From positions 474,707 through 538,706 of the forward strand of contig CAXAMN010015113.1 of assembly GCA_963970005.1 (NCBI GenBank): a stretch of 64,000 nucleotides of DNA, in the 5' to 3' direction. Shown here piece after piece: positions 13,788-23,388 of this stretch (the stretch's first letter is position 1; the number at the start of each line of letters is the position of its first letter). Source of the DNA: Durusdinium trenchii. Taxonomy: Eukaryota; Sar; Dinophyceae; Suessiales; Symbiodiniaceae. The position numbers and the translations under genes are program-made. The notes beneath the pieces were generated by a model, which did no database searches, had not been told where the DNA came from, and saw nothing but the letters and a program-made list of their open reading frames with translations.

Positions 13788-16700
13788 CTGAGCACATGGT
13801 TCAGCGCCCGCATGGTCTTACGGCGCTGCGTGGTCAAGACCACTCCAGCATCGTGGTCCCGGACCTCGGTGTTCTCCAGTCGCCCGTGCGTGGGTCCCAC
13901 TCCACTGGGCTGGTTGAACGGCTGGTGCTCCGATCAACACGAAACATGAAAGGTAGGTTTAACTTCACGGGTGCTGGCATCGGAGAAAACGAAGCAGTGA
14001 TTGATTTTACAGTTCTTCAAGAAAGATGAAAGAAAAAGATCCTCTGCGCAAAGAGCAATTTGGGACCTCACTTCGGGGTGGTTCCCCCTTTCTTCCAATC
14101 GTCCAAAGCTGCTAAGTGTTGGGCAACTTGACTCAGCCGCCGCACCAAGGTGGGATCCAGGTCCACCTTTCCACAAGAGAAGCAAAGCAGGTCATGGGAC
14201 GCCACCCCCTTCACATGGTCACCACTGGTAACAAATGAGAAGCAAAGCTGCCGTGCGTCACCGGGACAACGATCTTCGCTCATCCGCCACCAATTTCATT
14301 CTCACCAACCAGAAGCATGTCCACTCTGCCGTACCCGAACATCACTCCGTATTACAGACGTTTTTCTTGAATCCTTTCGCAATAGACCAAAGCATCTTGA
14401 AGTTCAATATCCATATAACACTGCCTAACACAGTACATAACACCATCTAACCATCTAACACCTCTCAGTGTATGCCACATCTTCCCTGGTCGCCTGATCT
14501 CCTCTGGTCAGAACTCCATCCACATCCTCCAAACACGACAATTGCCGTCGTTTTTGGGAGGAAACGTTCCAGAGCAAAAGTCTGCGCGGTCCAACCAAGG
14601 CCATTCCCATTATCTAGCAGCTACCTGCCGAGCTTGGTGTGTATAAACACTCAAGGTGCCAGTGCAACTTGCTTCACTTTCAATTCAATCTTTTCTTCCT
14701 CTCTTCTCTACATCACCAAAATGCCCGCACGCACCGGGAATGCGCCTGAAAAATGAGGTTACGAAACGGATACGCCTCGGGGTCCACCACCTGCCAGGAC
14801 CGCGATGTTCATCGAATTCGACCGAGCGACGCGACCGTGCTGGGCCTCCGCACCGGTGTCGGTGTGGCGGCCATCAGCGCGCTGCCGCTGCGCGCCATGG
14901 GTTTCGCCGAGAGACGCAGTTCTGAAGGCTGATGTGCGAGACGTGTGCGGTGCCAGTTTTGCCCGTTTTGATCATGTGCGGTGCACGGCGAAGCGTCAGT
15001 GTTGTTTCCACATCGATGTAATGACCTCGGATTCCTTTTCTTTCGCAAACTCTATGGGTCCATGGCATCATCCCAATCCATATGGAGCAGCTTCCAAGAA
15101 AAAGAAACTGGCGGAAAGCGAACGAGGATCCACCTACCATCCTTCACACCAGGTCAGGCCGGGCAGCCCGCAGCCTCTTTGAGTTGAGCCTCGAGTGGAG
15201 ATTCCTTCTTCCTGGCGGAGGCAAAGCTGAATTGCCAAATTGAATTGCCTGGTCTCATGAAATCTTTGCCTGCCAAACAAAAGAAAGAACTTGCATAAAC
15301 TTCTCACCTGATCACAACATGATCACATCTCTTGATCAAAACATTACATTCAAGCTAAATCTTGAACCAAGTGCCATCAACTGCCCGAAGAACAGCGCGC
15401 AAAGCCGTCCTCAAAGTGCCTAGGCCTTCTCGCATCCGACTGATCATCTTGACCTGGCTGGGCCAGCCAGTGTGGCATGGGAAAATGTGCTGGCACCCTG
15501 TGGTGCTCCTAAATCTTGGATGGTTCTCTGGGTCTTGTTCAACAAAATCCCTTGAAACCAGCCAAATTGTAGGGTTCTTTTGAGCTGTTGAGTTGAGTTC
15601 ATTTCGGCAAAAGGTTTTGTTTTCAAAGGAAAGTTTCCAAACTACTTCTTTCGACTCACATCACGTCTGCACCACATCACTGGCCTGCAGAACTGTCGAG
15701 AAACAACACCGGCGTTCAGAAGGAATCTACCAAGCTGTCGTTTTTGTCTTCTTGCTGTATGTGCTGCTGTGTGTTGTGGCATCAAAAGGCCAATAAAATG
15801 GTTCGCAACTTGGACTTGGAGGCAACACAAATGACTGTAAAGAGCCTGTCACACTGAGATTGCAAAGGAATCAAACCGTTGTAGTTCCGCTTTAACTAAG
15901 TTTCATCGATGCCCTTGGTGGAGCGTTCTGAGCCAAACGACACAACCCCCTGCCAATCTCCCCATTTGAGCCGGATCCACCCTCCAAATCCAAGAGAATA
16001 CGCAGGGAATCACACATCTTCACAGGATTTGTAAAAATCGTCGACAGTGACATATTCACGTGTGGTGTAATTTGAGGAAGTCGTGGGTTCCATTCGATGA
16101 ATCATGTCTCTCATGGCACAGTTGCCTTCTGGCCTTTAGTCTTTGGACTCAACCTTTTACATGGTGTGGTTGTCCTTTGAAAGCTGAAAACTGGGTCATA
16201 TCCACGCTCCGGGCTTGCTTTGGTATTCAGACCGTGCACTGGAGGTCTTGACGACAGGTTGCGGCTGCGGCTGTGGTTGTTGTGGCTGTTGCTGCTTTGG
16301 TTGTTGTATATAGTGTTGTTGTGGTGGTGGTTGTTGGTTTGACCAGGGACAGAACCAGACACACAACATGCAAAAACTGCAAGGCAACTTGGGCTGCATA
16401 ACTCGCACCACAAGGCCGCTTCCCAAACGAGTGTCAAAAACATTTCGCCGGGCTCGTTTCCGCGCGTGCGGTTGAAGACATTTGTCAAGTCTTCACGTGG
16501 TCAATGATGACGAATGTCCGGTGTGTGACTGTGTATTGCATTGATGTGAAAGGTTTGTTGCAGCATGTAGTACATGGAAACAACTCAAAAATCGTTGCGA
16601 TTTTGACATCGAAGTGCTACGAGACTGTGGTTTTGTGCAAAAACATGTGTTCTTTTTCATCCTCCAGCATCATCATCACAGTCTGTGGGACAACTTCTGA

Positions 16701-18040
16701 CCCAGCTTCGTCAGAAGATCGTCTTTATTCTGGTGCCCAGCCATTGCCACTGTCGAATGAACTTCATGCTGTTTGGGTTTATACCCTCACCTGCACGTGA
16801 ACGCAAGCTAGTGGGGACCGACTCCTTACACAAACGCCACATACCATCACAATGGCACCGGTGTGGATGAGCAGCTCTCCCGACCTCAAGCATCTGACAA
16901 TCCCCCGAACGGAAAAACATCGGAATAAACAAGCAGTCGGCAACCACCAAGCCAAGTTTCCACACGTCGACGTCAAAAGGAACTGACACACCCCGACCAC
17001 CTGTGCGCACCGACCTGTCTGTGTGTCTGGCTTGATCTTCTGCACTATGATGCACTGAACCTGCTACGTCTTTAGCCCCCCTAACAGTTTCAGTGTCTTT
17101 CATGACGAGCTCGTCCGACCTGGGATTTTGTGGGGGCAGTTTCCAGGGTCCCCCAAAAAGAGTCTTTCGGAAGGGGGGGCCCGCAACTCACAGCCACGCA
17201 GGGACCAGGCAACCACGACGAAGCACCAAGCAACGAAGGAGCCAGGGGAGAACGCCGCGCAGCAGCTGCGGGATCAATTTGAAGCCGAGGCGGTGCACCA
17301 GAGGTCAAACTGACGTGGGACCGACCTCAAAACTGGGCTCACCCAGCCTCGCTGAGAAACAGCCTCCCAACTCTCACCACACCTTGCAAGACTCTTGCGG
17401 AAGCTCTTCGGTCAAGAGCCTCGGTGGTACATAGGTGCGGTGCCAAGCCCAGGAAAAGCTGCAAGGAGCCGCTTGTGTTCCTACTACTACTCAAGGTTCT
17501 AGGGTGACGACCTTCCTGAAACGATGGTCTATCTGACTTCAATCTTCTGACACTGGGCAAGTCTATTTCTTCCATGAGTTTTTACCACGCCCCACTCATC
17601 CAATTCCCAGGTGCAGGTTTTGACCTCTACCGACGCCCTGGCCGACTCTCCCAGACGGCCACACCAAGAAACGAACGAAGTCCCCAAAGATACAAAAGGA
17701 CCGGACATTTGGAGGAGATGAAGAATACCCTTCGGTGTGAACAGACTTACTGACTTTTGCTGGTCTTGACATCGATTTTTGGTTGCGCGAGTCGCTGAGT
17801 CCAAAAAACAAACACCAACACCTTCGCCATCCGCCTTCCTTCGCCTTCCCAAGTTCCCAAGCCATCCGTGTTGGTGAGGAGAGAACAAACACTCTTCTTT
17901 TATGTACTTCCTCATCTTTCACTGGTGAGCACAGATTGAGGAAAGTGGATTGCTCTGTTCGAGCCCAGATTGAGTCCTACACTTCGTGGTGAGCCCACGA
18001 CGAAGTGGAGTTGCTTCATCTGTCGAACATTCTATGTCCT

Positions 18041-18115
18041 TGTTACAAGTAGCTTCTTGCTACTAGTAGCGATGCACTTGTTCCTAGTAGCGATGCCCTT
18101 TTTACTAGTATACGG
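18041..18115 (-). repeat. dispersed CTAGTAACAAG-family repeat, fragment 1
   Basis: Read on the minus strand this contains GGGCATCGCTACTAG, GTGCATCGCTACTAG, TAGCAAGAAGCTAC and TTGTAACAAGG. These are the building blocks of the array at 47419-48270 and of the fragments at 41222-41295 and 63703-63825. It is the only copy in reverse orientation, which shows the family is dispersed and not only tandem. Confidence 0.8.
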
Positions 18116-18580
18116 CTCAATATGCTCAAGGGTTTCTTTTGAATCAAGATGCCGCGCATCCGAGAGCTCCAGAGTGGAGCCCGCCACGCCGTCTCCGGTG
18201 TCCAGCAACGTGGCGCCGACGTCTTTGTTGGAAGGTCAAGCGATTCTACGCCTCGCAGAGTGCAGGAAGGAAGGAGGCTGCAGGCCGCAGTGCAGGCAGT
18301 TTGGACGCCTAGTTTAGAACTTGAAAAGCGAAAACAATGTCCAAGCCGGACATGAGAATATGGCCAAAAAGCAACAGATTAGAACCCAGCTTGAATCATC
18401 CTTCTATCGCGAACCAAATGAAGCCAGCTAGACCATAGATGTGTGTTGACATGTTTTGACCTATTTTCACCATAGCTCACTTGAGAGGCGGGGAACGAAA
18501 GCGATGACGACGACACGACGACGATCGTGAAAACACCTTAACAATAATCCCCTGAGATGATGTTTGTGATGTCGTGTCCC

Positions 18581-18650
18581 TTTGGGGGGGCCCCCCCGTG
18601 GTGGGGAACTTTTAGACCAATGTGCCGCCAGGGCTCCTTAGCATACTTTT
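18581..18650 (+). repeat. left terminal inverted repeat of the virus-like element (decayed)
   Basis: A G7C7 block (18584-18597) is followed 36 bp inward by ATGTGCCGC (18620-18628), then CAGGGCTCCTTAG and an ATA-x-TTT stretch. The reverse complement of 37703-37770 has the same order at nearly the same spacing (34 bp): G8C4 block, ATGTGCCGC, GCAGTCTGCCTTGAG, ATAATTT. Sequence inside the pair is AT-rich and viral-like; sequence outside is host-like. I infer a decayed TIR; the exact outer end and any target-site duplication are not clear. Confidence 0.5.
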
Positions 18651-18940
18651 CATGCAAAACCATAAGACTCCCACAAACGACCAGCAAAGCAAATCGACCT
18701 AACAAAAAAGTAATTTGCACGAAACCATGACACACACAAAGCAAAACAATACTTTATACTTTTTAACCATCATCAAAAAGTACATGCAGACGCAAACTTG
18801 TGATTTTTTACCTTGAAATGTTAAAGTAAAAAACCACAAGTTTTGTAAAAGAACCTGGATAAAAAGGACAACATAGAACCAGACTCATCCTTACCAGAGC
18901 TCTCCCTGAAGGAAAAGGACATAGAAATCCTTTCTGCTAA
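18651..18940. other. leader region between left TIR and capsid gene
   Basis: AT-rich and without a convincing ORF. It contains the hairpin at 18794-18843. Composition changes here from host-like to AT-rich. Confidence 0.5.
18794..18843. promoter_or_regulatory. near-perfect 18-bp inverted repeat upstream of capsid gene
   Basis: Arms 18794-18811 (AAACTTGTGATTTTTTAC) and 18826-18843 pair at 17 of 18 positions across a 14-base loop. It sits about 100 bp upstream of the capsid ATG. The role is unknown; a cruciform or regulatory site is possible. Confidence 0.65.
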
Positions 18941-20530
18941 ATGGATACCGCTTCGTTTGATGTCTGTTTTTAAGCTGGTGACCTGGATTACCTGAACTTT
19001 GGATTACCTGAAACTTCAGAATATGTTACAAACAGGCGATTTGTAAACTATTTTAGTAGCACCACAAAAGTATTTAATGCGAATGCGGGGGCGAAAAACA
19101 TCAGGTTTTACATTTCAGGAGAGGATAATACCTATTTGGATTTGAGTTCAGTAAGGTTGTTTGCAACTTTGCAAAATAACGATCGAACAAGACACCATTT
19201 CTTACGTCCATTAGGAGGCTTACATGCCTTTATTCAACGATACAGAGCAACAGTAGGAGGTCAAATGGATCGAAATATTGTTGAATACAATAGACACTGT
19301 GAGTTGTATGTTAGAGACATGGATGACATAGAGATGTCAGCTAACCCAAGATGGGACGCTGACTTTCATGACTATGCTAATGGTTTGGATGTATTATTGC
19401 AGGCTACTACTGCTGGTGTTACTCCAACCCCCGGTGTAGTAACTGTATCCCCTGACGGTGATAAAAATGAATGAGGTAGAATAGATAAAAGATACAGTAT
19501 ACAAGACACTCATTGACAGGAATTCCCGGCGCTAATGGTAAAGCCCGATTCAGCCATAAGCCTGTTTGCGGGTTGATGCAATCAAACTGTTATTTACCTT
19601 TGAGGTATGCGCCTTTGGAATTAGAATTCACAATTGTTAATGATGAATTGGTACCTATTGTAGAACCACAAGGAGGCGCAGTAGGAAACCCGAACACTCA
19701 AACTGACAAACAGGGGTATTACTTTCAAGCAGCTAACACTTCTACACAGTGGGAATTAAACAATGTTATTATCAAAGCTGAAGTAATGACTTTAGACAAC
19801 ACTGTTAATAACAACATAGTAAAACATTTGTTGGACGGTCAGTCACTAAAACTGGTCTTTCCTATGTATCACACACTGACACAAACCTTCAACACAGGAG
19901 GCGGTGAATTGGATATGAACATTGTCAAGTCATCATTCAAACTCACGGGAGCATTCATTACTTTATACAGAACACCAAGAAATGGAACTATCAATGCTAA
20001 CTATTTACCAGACAACTATGTTCATAAGCGATGGAACTACTTTTACAATTCTCAAATTAACTCATTCATCTGGGACAATGCAGCAGTAGCAAATCCTCAA
20101 GACCAAGGCAAAGGTTTCCAAGACTATGGTAGAAACTTATAATGGCAAATCCAGTTAGGCAACAAAACGTATCCAGAGTTTGAGGCACAATCATTATCAT
20201 GCAGAAACCTTCTACTATTTGCGAAGAGCCATACATTACATGAACCCGGACCAAGATGCATTGAGTTTCAGTTACAGGCAATACAGAGAAAACACATTTA
20301 TTATTGGTATGTCATTTGAAAAAACGGCTGACGTCAACTTTACTGGAGTTAACACAAAAATGGGTAGTTTAATCACTATGAAAATCCGCCCTACTGAAGG
20401 AACTCTAAACACTACACCCGGTGATAGCACTAACGCAATTTATGCTGAAGACATTCAAGAGGTGTTTACCCACCTTATTAGTGCAAGCGTGTTAGAAATT
20501 TGCGAACGCGGGTCTGTGGTATACGATTAA
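18941..20530 (+). pseudogene. virus-like major capsid protein candidate, broken
   Basis: About 530 codons with continuous protein-like composition once three frame segments are read in order: 18941-19474, 19513-20142 and 20180-20530. The start is the ATG at 18941, because the same frame continues into the long ORF after one TAA (18971). Other lesions are a TGA at 19472, a frameshift near 19510, a TAA at 20140 and a frameshift near 20195. There are no large indels. The product is beta-rich, with many Asn, Thr, Tyr and Phe; landmarks are ISGEDNTYLDLSSVRLF, FLRPLGGLHAF, ATVGGQMD, YNRHCELYVRDM, PLRYAPLELEFTIVND, NGNYLPDNYV-like text and FIIGMSFEK. Size, composition and the linked polymerase/helicase suit a jelly-roll capsid protein, and I recall close relatives in dinoflagellate genome data. 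The capsid role is inference and was not checked by structure. Confidence 0.6.
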
Positions 20531-20544
20531 AATAACAAGTCTAA

Positions 20545-20584
20545 ATTATTAATATATTTGTCTAAAACAAAATATATTAATAAT
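20545..20584. promoter_or_regulatory. perfect 15-bp inverted repeat between two viral genes
   Basis: Arms 20545-20559 (ATTATTAATATATTT) and 20570-20584 are exact reverse complements around a 10-base loop. The site lies 15 bp after the capsid stop and overlaps the next ATG (20583). It may serve as capsid transcript end, next-gene promoter, or both. Confidence 0.7.
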
Positions 20585-20888
20585 GTTTAAGTATCATAAA
20601 CACAACAACAAAACAGGCACTAAAGCACATCTTCACAAATCATTAATAAGTTTTAGTCCATTTGATATGAGAGATACAAGTTATCTGGAGCATTTACACA
20701 AGGAACTTAAGTTAAGAAATGCAAGAGAGGGCATGGTAGCATTAAGAAAGGACATGATATAAGCAAATGCTAGGTCAAACTATCAAAATGAACTGGACAG
20801 GTTGAGAGGTGAAGTCCAAAGAGACAACCTACCGCACAACACAAAAGAACACAGCATTAAGCAACCTAAAGGCCTATTTTTTGCATAA
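20583..20888 (+). pseudogene. small viral-element protein, one premature stop
   Basis: The ATG at 20583 opens a frame of 101 codons ending at the TAA at 20886-20888, with a single in-frame TAA at 20760. The product would be basic and His/Lys-rich at the N-terminus (MFKYHKHNNKTGTK), then charged and probably helical (Leu/Arg/Glu-rich, ELDRLRGEVQRD). I do not recognise a family. It follows the capsid gene after 52 bp and precedes the next gene by 33 bp, with TATTAATATA-type boxes on both sides, as in a compact viral gene cluster. A minor virion or assembly protein is possible but not shown. Confidence 0.5.
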
Positions 20889-20921
20889 ATATATTAACAT
20901 GTTTACCTAAAATATTAATAT
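20889..20921 (+). promoter_or_regulatory. AT-rich box before viral gene (AATATTAATAT-ATG)
   Basis: The intergenic spacer holds AATATATTAACATG and AATATTAATATATGG. Similar TTAATATA elements immediately precede the ATGs at 20583, 30886 and, on the minus strand, 30749. This is a candidate viral promoter motif. Confidence 0.4.
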
Positions 20922-21690
20922 ATGGCAACTATGGCATGGGAAATTATAAATCCTTATTCAAAATATGAATTGAAGAGGCGACCAACATATGATGAAATAG
21001 CAGGGTTGATAGGAGAAAATGAAAAATTAACTGGAAGCCTTCCAGACAGAAGGGCTACATTTTTTAAAGCAAGTCCTGGCATTTGAAGTATTGAAGGAAC
21101 AACAAAACAGAATACAAGAGAGACAGATGAGATAACTATTATTGAGACACATGTTGAAAGGATGAGGCAACAGAGTAGAGACACAACCCCAATAGAAGCA
21201 GAGACGCCAAGAGATGACAATGTTAATAATGCATCCATTCAAGCACAACTACAAGAAAGAGCCAGAATGGCACAGGAGAGAGAACAACAAGGACAAGCAC
21301 ACCAAAGTTTATTAAGTAGAAGCGCCACACCTGTTCTTGATATGATATTTGGTGGATTGAGTAGAACAAGTAGCAGAGTAGGAATGCCAATGGCTCAACC
21401 GGTGCCACAATTAGCAATTGATTTCACACAAGACAACCCACAAGCAGAAGATGAAGTAGAAATGATGACAGCAAGAGAAGAACGCGAAGCCCCTGAACCC
21501 AAACAAGCAGTATTAAGAACCATTAGCTATAGATTAAATGTAGGAACTATGAGCGCAGAAGCATTGAAATTTCAATTGTTTTTGAGAGGCTTTGATGTAG
21601 ATGACCCAGAGAATGAACTACCAACAAGAGCAAAAGGCAAAGGAGGAGGCAAAACAACAAAGCAATATTATGTAGATGTTGATATGATAC
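20922..21690 (+). pseudogene. viral-element structural-type protein, 5' part, split by copia insertion
   Basis: The ATG at 20922 starts a frame that runs to the retrotransposon boundary at 21690, with one TGA (21084). Removing the copia element and one GATAC copy lets the same frame continue from 29625 to the TAA at 29723-29725, giving about 289 residues (769 + 101 nt = 290 codons). The product has a Gln/Arg/Glu-rich central part and a Gly/Lys-rich KGKGGGKTTKQYY segment before the break. I recognise no domain. Its place after the capsid gene suggests a virion component, but that is inference. The exact frame match across the insertion is good evidence that this was a real gene when the element landed. 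Confidence 0.65.
21686..21690. repeat. target-site duplication GATAC, left
   Basis: Matches GATAC at 29620-29624 exactly. A 5-bp duplication is typical of copia integrases. Confidence 0.95.
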
Positions 21691-21895
21691 TGTTCATGAA
21701 GGGGTTTCACCTGACCTTGATTGGGCATGTTCCTCACCCAACACTTCAAAACCTTTCCCTTCACTCGGACACAAACAGCTTTTCTTTTTCTGCTGATGTG
21801 CTTCGGTCTTGGGTGACCGTTGTGAGCTCATTGAGCTCGCTTGCTCAAAAGGGCTGCAGCATTCGACACGCCGCATGAAGTGTCTTCTGTCAACA
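21691..21895 (-). repeat. 3' LTR of copia 1
   Basis: 205 bp, TGTTCATG...TCAACA on the plus strand. It differs from the 5' LTR at three single bases. Confidence 0.95.
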
Positions 21896-21914
21896 CTCCC
21901 CCTGCCTTTCTTGA
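21896..21914 (-). other. polypurine tract of copia 1
   Basis: Minus-strand AAAGGCAGGGGGAG directly abuts the 3' LTR. Copia 2 has the same AGGGGGAG at its 3' LTR. Confidence 0.75.
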
Positions 21915-22092
21915 AGGCATTTCAAAAGCTATGCACTGCTGTGTTCACCCTGCACGAGTACTCCAGGCCGAAGCCCTTCTTCCAGCGTGTGCAGGGTGCC
22001 AGCTCAAGTGCCGAAAAACTTCACCTTTCGACTCAAGCCCTTCTCTGCGGCAGATTGTCGTACTGCCAGGTGCATTTCCAGTTTGGCTAACA

Positions 22093-23388
22093 TCAGCCAT
22101 CAAGCAGCAAAACAATGTCCCAACATTGAACAACGTTTGTTGTGAGACCGCTCAAGGCCCAATGCAGCAAAACCATTCCATAGGTCTTGAGACCTTCATT
22201 CCACAAAACTTCACAGCAGCGGCCAAAATGGCCTACAAGCAGGAAAACATACAGCCCATTGTATCCCACCCGCTCCAGCCATAGTTGTAGGCCACTCCAG
22301 TTATGAGCCGTATGGCCCAAAAGGTCAAAATCCATAGAGGCATCCAGGATCACCCAATGCCCCTCTTCCTTCATCAACTCTTCACAAATTCCATCCCCTT
22401 GCACGCAGCTCTTGCAAGCAGTGGATGCAGGGGTCATACTTCTTCTCGGAGCCGGTGGCGCAGGATGGAGGCCGAGCTGAGATGGCATGATATGGATCGC
22501 CCCAGCCTTTCGACCAGATCGTCTCACCACGGCGGATTCTGGCCATGTCTTCTTGGAAGCCACATTGATGGCAGGGAGGTGACTCTCGCAGCACTGAAGA
22601 CGACAAGGTTGGGCAAGTGCTAAAGGCATGATACTTTTGGCCAAACCTTGTGATGAACCCATGCCATCAAAACGTCTTCCACCATCATTTGGAGGATCTC
22701 CTTTGCCTCGAAAGCCCTTTGGACCGGCCTTTGGTGCCGGCTGCGAAGGTCCATGCCTCGAAGGATCCGGAGTTGGGTCCCAGGCTTCATCCATCATGAT
22801 GTCCCGGTAATCCCTCTCCGAGGGATTGTGCAGGGTTTCTTCCTCACGGGTCTCCGGTTCAACTTGTTGCGCTTGCTGCACAGGAACAGTGGGATCACCT
22901 GCAGGTACTTCCTGTTCAGGCTCTTCCTGAATGCCAGTCAGCGTGGAGTCCGATTGTGAGGTCGGGTTGGATGACCCCAAATTCAACAGCGGCTGATCAA
23001 GCCCTGCTTGAGTTCGTTCTTCTGGAGACAGGGACGCGAACCAGCGAAGCAGCCACTCACGGTTCTGGAGACCGAACTGAGATCGTTCTTCAGGTGTCAT
23101 CGGCCGAGCTGGACCGTAGGCCCAATCAAAATCTTCGGGCTGTTCTTCACCTTTCCCCTGTCCCTTTCCTTTTCTTTTTCCTTTGGCCCGGGCACTAGGT
23201 CGATTGACTTCACGGCCTTGCCAATCAACCGTGATTGAGCTGCCCTGTGAAGGCTCGGAACTTGTGCTTCCGGGAGGTCCTTGGATTGGCGGCGGCTGCG
23301 GCATTCCAGCTGCATGATCGCCCCCTGGTGCTTGAGGAGTGCACAACCAGGCAATGAACTGCCTCAAAAACAGCGTGCTGACAACCAC
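22093..23388 (-). CDS. copia 1 C-terminal ORF (post-RT region)
   Basis: An open frame of 431 codons downstream of the reverse transcriptase. It begins near a junction where the RT frame stops right after a GELMWL motif, the sequence that normally leads into the copia RNase H domain. No RNase H motifs (TD-x-D/S, TTESE, ADLLTK) follow; the text turns to Pro/Gly/Ser-rich sequence with a basic KGKRKGKGQGKG stretch, then a Cys/His-containing C-terminus. An internal deletion has probably removed RNase H and joined RT to a dinoflagellate-type C-terminal extension. Function is unknown; the first methionine is only the ORF limit. Confidence 0.5.
   Translation of the reverse strand: MVVSTLFLRQFIAWLCTPQAPGGDHAAGMPQPPPIQGPPGSTSSEPSQGSSITVDWQGREVNRPSARAKGKRKGKGQGKGEEQPEDFDWAYGPARPMTPEERSQFGLQNREWLLRWFASLSPEERTQAGLDQPLLNLGSSNPTSQSDSTLTGIQEEPEQEVPAGDPTVPVQQAQQVEPETREEETLHNPSERDYRDIMMDEAWDPTPDPSRHGPSQPAPKAGPKGFRGKGDPPNDGGRRFDGMGSSQGLAKSIMPLALAQPCRLQCCESHLPAINVASKKTWPESAVVRRSGRKAGAIHIMPSQLGLHPAPPAPRRSMTPASTACKSCVQGDGICEELMKEEGHWVILDASMDFDLLGHTAHNWSGLQLWLERVGYNGLYVFLLVGHFGRCCEVLWNEGLKTYGMVLLHWALSGLTTNVVQCWDIVLLLDG

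Larger units (their letters stand above)
1..18580. other. gene-poor dinoflagellate intergenic DNA
   Basis: I read both strands and found no ORF with a recognisable domain, long biased codon use or repeated conserved motifs, apart from the weak UBA-like fragment listed separately. The longest open frames (about 200-250 codons near 1227-1937, 2588-3238 and 11189-11944) have the Ser/Pro/Arg/His-rich composition of translated non-coding DNA, and several are low-complexity repeat read as protein. Small exons of real genes could be hidden here: dinoflagellate genes are often split into short exons with weak splice signals, which I cannot resolve by eye. Confidence 0.6.

Noticed and set aside
18941-20530. 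Alternative genetic code or programmed recoding to explain in-frame stops
   Set aside because: Both TAA and TGA occur together with ordinary frameshifts, and the neighbouring polymerase is plainly decayed; a pseudogene is simpler.
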